Assembly (NCBI GenBank): GCA_016098155.1 | Contig: JAAAJB010000524.1 | Location: 1-21,873 of the forward strand | Source: Actinomortierella ambigua | Taxonomy: Eukaryota; Mortierellomycota; Mortierellomycetes; Mortierellales; Mortierellaceae | Length of the DNA stretch: 21,873 nucleotides | Direction of reading: 5' to 3' | Shown: positions 18,533-21,873 of the stretch, one piece after another | Numbering within the stretch: the stretch's first letter is position 1 | Layout: each line of letters opens with the position of its first letter | Notes under the pieces: model-generated | What the model was told of the DNA's origin: nothing | Database searches by the model: none | Seen by the model: only the letters and a program-made list of their open reading frames with translations | Made by a program: the position numbers and the translations under genes

Positions 18533-19121
18533 TTACTTCATGTTGTACATCTTCTTGATGTGGGCAGTCGAGTACGACTTGGGGCGCTCCAGAGGCATGC
18601 CAAGGGCACGGTCCCAGATCAACTGGGACAGGACACCCAGACCACGCGAGACACCAAAGAGGACGGTGTAGAAGTCCTGCTCGGTCAGACCATAGGCAGT
18701 CAGAAGGACACCCGAGTGGGCATCGACGTTGGGCCAGGGGTTCTTGGTCTTGCCGTGCTCGAGCAGAATGTCGGGGGCAACGGTGTAGATCTGCGAGACG
18801 AGCTTGAACAGGGGGTCGTCAGGGATGTGCTTCAGGGCAAACTCACGCTGGCAAGTGTAGCGGGGGTCGGTCTTGCGGAGGACAGCGTGACCGTAGCCGG
18901 GAATGACCTGGCCGGCGTTGAGGGTCTTCCAGACGTACTCCTTGATGGTCTCGTCCGAGGCGTCCTTGCCACCGAGATCCGCGCGCATCTTGGTGATCCA
19001 GCGGAGAACCTCCTGGTTAGCAAGACCGTGCAGGGGGCCAGCAAGACCGTTCAGACCGGCAGCGAGCGACAGGTAAGGGTCAGACAGAGCCGAGCCGACC
19101 AAGTGAGTGGTGTGGGCCGAG

Positions 19122-19155
<34 letters not shown>

Positions 19156-21215
19156 GGTACAGACGCATCAGCTCAACGAAGGTGGCATTGTCACCATAGC
19201 CGAGAAGGTTGGCGAGGTTGGCGGAGTAGTCAAGGTTGGGGTTGATCTCGGCAATCTTGCCCTGCTTGAAGACGTTCTGGTAGATGCGACCGGCAATGTT
19301 GGGCAGCTTGGCAATGAGGTTCATCGAGTCCTCGTAGGTGGTGTCCCAGTACTCGGTCTTGTGCAGACCCTTCTGGTAGGCCTTGGCGAACTCCGACTCG
19401 TGCTGCAGGGCAGTGACGGCGAGCGAGAGCTGCGACATGGGGTGGAGAGTGTTGGGGCACGAGTCCAGGAGCTCCTCAACGAACTTGGGGAGGGCAGCAC
19501 GGTCAGCCCACTCGGCCGAGAGGGCGCGGACCTGCTCGGTGGTGGGGACCTCGCCGGTGACCAAGAGCCAGAAGAGACCCTCGGGGAGAGGCTCCTGACC
19601 ACCCTCAGCCTTGGGGAGAACCTGCTGGCACTCGGGGATGGTCCGACCACGGAAACGGATACCCTCCTCGGCATCGAGGACGGAACCCTCCCAAATGAGA
19701 CCCTTGATGCCACGCATACCACCATAAGCCATGTCGACGGTGGTCTCACCGAGGACCTTGCTGCCGAGCTCCTTCTTGACCTGCTTGACCTCCTCACGCT
19801 TCTCAGGGATCAACTCGCGGAGACGGTCCTTCAAGCCCTGTTGGATCAAACATGGGGGGGGGGGTAAGCATCGGAAGAGACGAGGAAAGAGATAAAAAAA
19901 AGATTAGATACAGCTATAGCACAACATCGAGGCCTCATGGCGGAAGCGGGAAAAAGATGCGATAGATAATTCACAGAACCAAGGATCAGCACAAAAATAA
20001 ATGTGGATCTGCTCCCGTCCAGTGCACTGTTGTTGATTGTGCAGGTTCTCCCCAAAATAATAAAAAAAAAGCAGGCACACTAAAGTTTCCGTTCGCCACA
20101 GATGGAAATAAAATGTTGGCTTCGAATCGAGGCTGTGTTTCCTGCGAAATGGCCATCCTGCCCTGCCCCACCACTGTCTCTTTCCCTGTTCTTGGTCTGA
20201 AGTAGAAGAGGGGTGAAGGGGGGAAGGGGAGGGGGGTGAGAGATAAAGCACCTGACCCGAATGTCATTGACTTGGTCTACTCAACCCGATCTGCCCCACT
20301 GATCAACAAATCCCTTCTGTTTATCCTTCTTCCTTGCCCGCCGTATTGAGTGATGAGGACGGCAGGGAGAGCAATCCAGCTGTCATCGTTGCATCCTGAG
20401 CCTTGGTGGGGATGGAGGGGTGAGGTGGCTGGCATACATGCCACAACCGAGGTCGAGGCACTATGTTCTCTTCCCACGGCCCACAGATAACACGGCTCAA
20501 TTACTCCGCCCCACCCCCACCCCCCAGCAAAAAAAAAAAAAATACAATTGTCGAATAATCGAAACTCAGGTCGCCTTCAACACCGACAAAGGAGCCAGAT
20601 CGTGCTGATACTGTAGTTCATGTCAACGTAATAAAGACCCTCGTTTGAATTCCGACTGCCTCCTCTTGCCTCCCCTTCCCCTTCCCCTTCCCCTTCCCTC
20701 CAACACCACCAGCTCTGATGATCAGTGCAAGTCCAGTGGATTAGTTCATTTCGAAGCACGATGTTACGCACCTGGGGCTTGGTGGAGTACGCGCGGACGG
20801 CGGTGTTGACAAAGGTGTTCTGGCGAGCAGCAACCTAGTGATCAAATGAAATCATGGGTGAGATTAGTCTTTTGCAAGCACCATCTTTTACAAGCCCAAA
20901 TAAGGGATCGCGAAATCAGTTGGCATCAAAGGGCGAGAAAATCAAAATGGGAGGGGGGGCGGATCTGCGTTGCGTGTGAAATATGAGAAGATGAAAAAGG
21001 CTTGCGGCCAGACAATGGATAGGAAGCGCGAGTGTGGTGAAAAGGCAGAGAACATGAGGAAAGGGGTGTCGCAGATGTGGTGTACGCGTGAATCAAAAGA
21101 TCTGGTAAAGAAAGTAGACTGAAGAATGAAGGGTGGGGAGTGCAGGGAGGAGGAGGAGAGGGTTGGTTACCTTGGCGAGGCCAGGGAGGCGGAAAGCGGC
21201 ACGAAGAGAAGCCAT
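18533..21215 (-). CDS. CIT1: Citrate synthase, mitochondrial
   Basis: Three exons, 21215-21171, 20834-20772 and 19837-18533, all phase 0, give 470 residues, the usual length. The enzyme condenses oxaloacetate and acetyl-CoA to citrate, the entry step of the TCA cycle in the matrix. Exons 1 and 2 encode a typical presequence: [15 protein letters not shown], then basic residues and no acids, ending [10 protein letters not shown] with an Arg two residues before a likely processing site. The mature enzyme starts [16 protein letters not shown]. Family signatures are nearly unchanged: [44 protein letters not shown]. The catalytic triad matches pig His274, His320 and Asp375: His306 ([11 protein letters not shown]), His353 ([15 protein letters not shown]) and Asp408 (NVDAHSG). 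The protein ends KKMYNMK with no peroxisomal SKL-type signal, so it is the mitochondrial form. The third exon uses no TTA, CTA or TCA codon over almost all its length, consistent with high expression. The gene symbol is by function and could differ by naming system. Confidence 0.97.
19838..20771 (-). other. 934-nt intron in citrate synthase with G-rich tracts
   Basis: Donor GTGCGT and acceptor CCAACAG; the phase-0 join links the presequence to the mature enzyme. It is by far the longest intron in the window. The sense strand has a GGGGAA repeat (plus 20671-20700) and a G6-T-G5-T-G4 run (plus 20507-20525). The opposite strand has G runs at 20210-20236 and 19853-19862. I looked for snoRNA boxes and found no convincing C/D pair. 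Confidence 0.85.
20671..20700. repeat. (TTCCCC)n hexamer repeat, G4-prone on minus strand
   Basis: Four CCTTCC-type units in a row; on the minus (sense) strand they give five G runs of 3-4 bases separated by AA, fitting a quadruplex pattern in the citrate synthase pre-mRNA. Confidence 0.8.
20835..21170 (-). other. First intron of citrate synthase
   Basis: GTAACC donor directly after the 15th codon and ACTAG acceptor; 336 nt; phase 0. It splits the mitochondrial presequence. No other feature is seen in it. Confidence 0.9.
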
Positions 21216-21873
21216 TTGTGATATGTGATGAGGAGGGAGGGAGGAAGGAAGATGAAGAAAGAAGAAGAAGAAGAAGAAAAGAAAAAAAAAAGTGAAAAGG
21301 GGCCGAGGGTAGAAATGTGAAATTTTTTTTTTGTGTGTGTTGTTTACGGTTTGCTCAGTTGCTCTCTGTTGCTGGGAAGCAAGTGATGTAGCATTTTGTT
21401 GTTGTTGTTGCGGAGTAAGTTCAGCATTGAATTGAAACATCCATTATTCAATAGGCCCGACAACCAGTCCGGCTGGCAGAACACTTCTTTACATTTGAAG
21501 ATAAGCGAAAACACACGTACAGCAGTGTACAACGACAGTACACCCACGGCTCCTCTTTCCTTCTTGCCATCAAGACCCCGCTTCGCTTCTTTGAACAGCT
21601 AGCAGCTGTTGATGATGACGGTTAGGCCCACTTTTCCTTTCCCCCCGGCCCTTCGTCTCTGGTTGCCGTGCATCTGTTCAAATATGTCTCGTCGGTCTGT
21701 AAATTGGTGGGCTGGTGGAGCATCCGTCGTGATTTGGCCGGACTTCTTTTCCCCATACATACATATCCTATCCACATGCCGTGCCAGCCCTATGCTCCTT
21801 CTCCCCCCCCCTCCTTCTAGCCCCTACTAACCCTTCCCGCCCCCCCATCCCAACACCCACGCTATCACATCGT
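21216..21873 (-). promoter_or_regulatory. Upstream region of citrate synthase
   Basis: 658 bp to the window end with no supported gene. The stretch just before the start codon is pyrimidine-rich on the sense strand (plus-strand GAA repeat, about 21252-21290), a usual leader for a highly expressed fungal gene. A CCAAT pentamer lies on the minus strand at 21706-21702, about 490 bp upstream. CCAAT sites bind the HAP complex that controls respiratory genes in fungi, but one pentamer is weak evidence. The far end becomes C-rich. Confidence 0.45.

Noticed and set aside
18560..19867. 435-codon plus-strand ORF
   Set aside because: It is exactly codon-aligned antisense to the citrate synthase exon and is explained by missing TTA/CTA/TCA codons. 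Its translation matches no family.
20370..20420. Box C-like motif in the citrate synthase intron
   Set aside because: The match is imperfect and no box D or terminal stem is at a suitable distance.
1..21873. CRISPR array, transposase, integrase or reverse transcriptase
   Set aside because: No spaced direct-repeat array and no motif of these enzymes was seen in any frame. The repeats present are microsatellites.

Overview
The window looks like nuclear DNA of a filamentous fungus. Genes are split by short GT-AG introns (97-934 bp) on both strands, intergenic space is compact and pyrimidine-rich, and there is a mitochondrial-type citrate synthase with a presequence. Very long Gln/Ser/Thr/Pro homopolymer-rich proteins, CT-rich leaders and an RNF121-type RING protein suggest an early-diverging fungus. 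A Mortierella-like (Mucoromycota) source is my best guess; it is an inference, not shown by any single marker.

Layout from left to right. 1-1998: a G-rich window edge, purine/pyrimidine microsatellites, and a CT-rich leader with a probable 5'UTR intron and a small uORF. 1999-7860 (+): a single-exon ORF for a 1953-residue, mostly disordered Q/S/T-rich protein of unknown function. 7861-8241: convergent 3' regions. 8242-10509 (-): a two-exon PP2C/PPM-fold protein that resembles pyruvate dehydrogenase phosphatase but has lost several metal-binding residues. 10510-11968: about 1.46 kb with no gene I can support. 11969-14803 (-): a probable four-exon gene for a disordered, probably nuclear protein, with a likely GC-AG intron. 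14804-15307: a bidirectional promoter. 15308-16988 (+): a five-exon RNF121-like membrane RING-H2 protein. 17246-18198 (+): a five-exon DUF4112 protein with a 30-nt microexon. 18199-18532: convergent 3' regions. 18533-21215 (-): a three-exon mitochondrial citrate synthase. 21216-21873: its upstream region.

For all six genes I rebuilt reading frames by hand. For the spliced genes I required matching splice phases at each junction; in four of the five spliced or probable genes the result also joins a recognisable family motif or plausible protein. The genes are not an operon. The citrate synthase and the PDP-like protein both touch the pyruvate-to-citrate step, but the latter is probably catalytically dead and the proximity is probably chance. 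I see no mobile element with recognisable genes, no rRNA or tRNA, and no CRISPR array. The most notable items are the predicted pseudophosphatase with its A-tract splice acceptor, the large uncharacterised polyQ protein with its uORF-bearing leader, and the GC-AG intron in the uncharacterised minus-strand gene.
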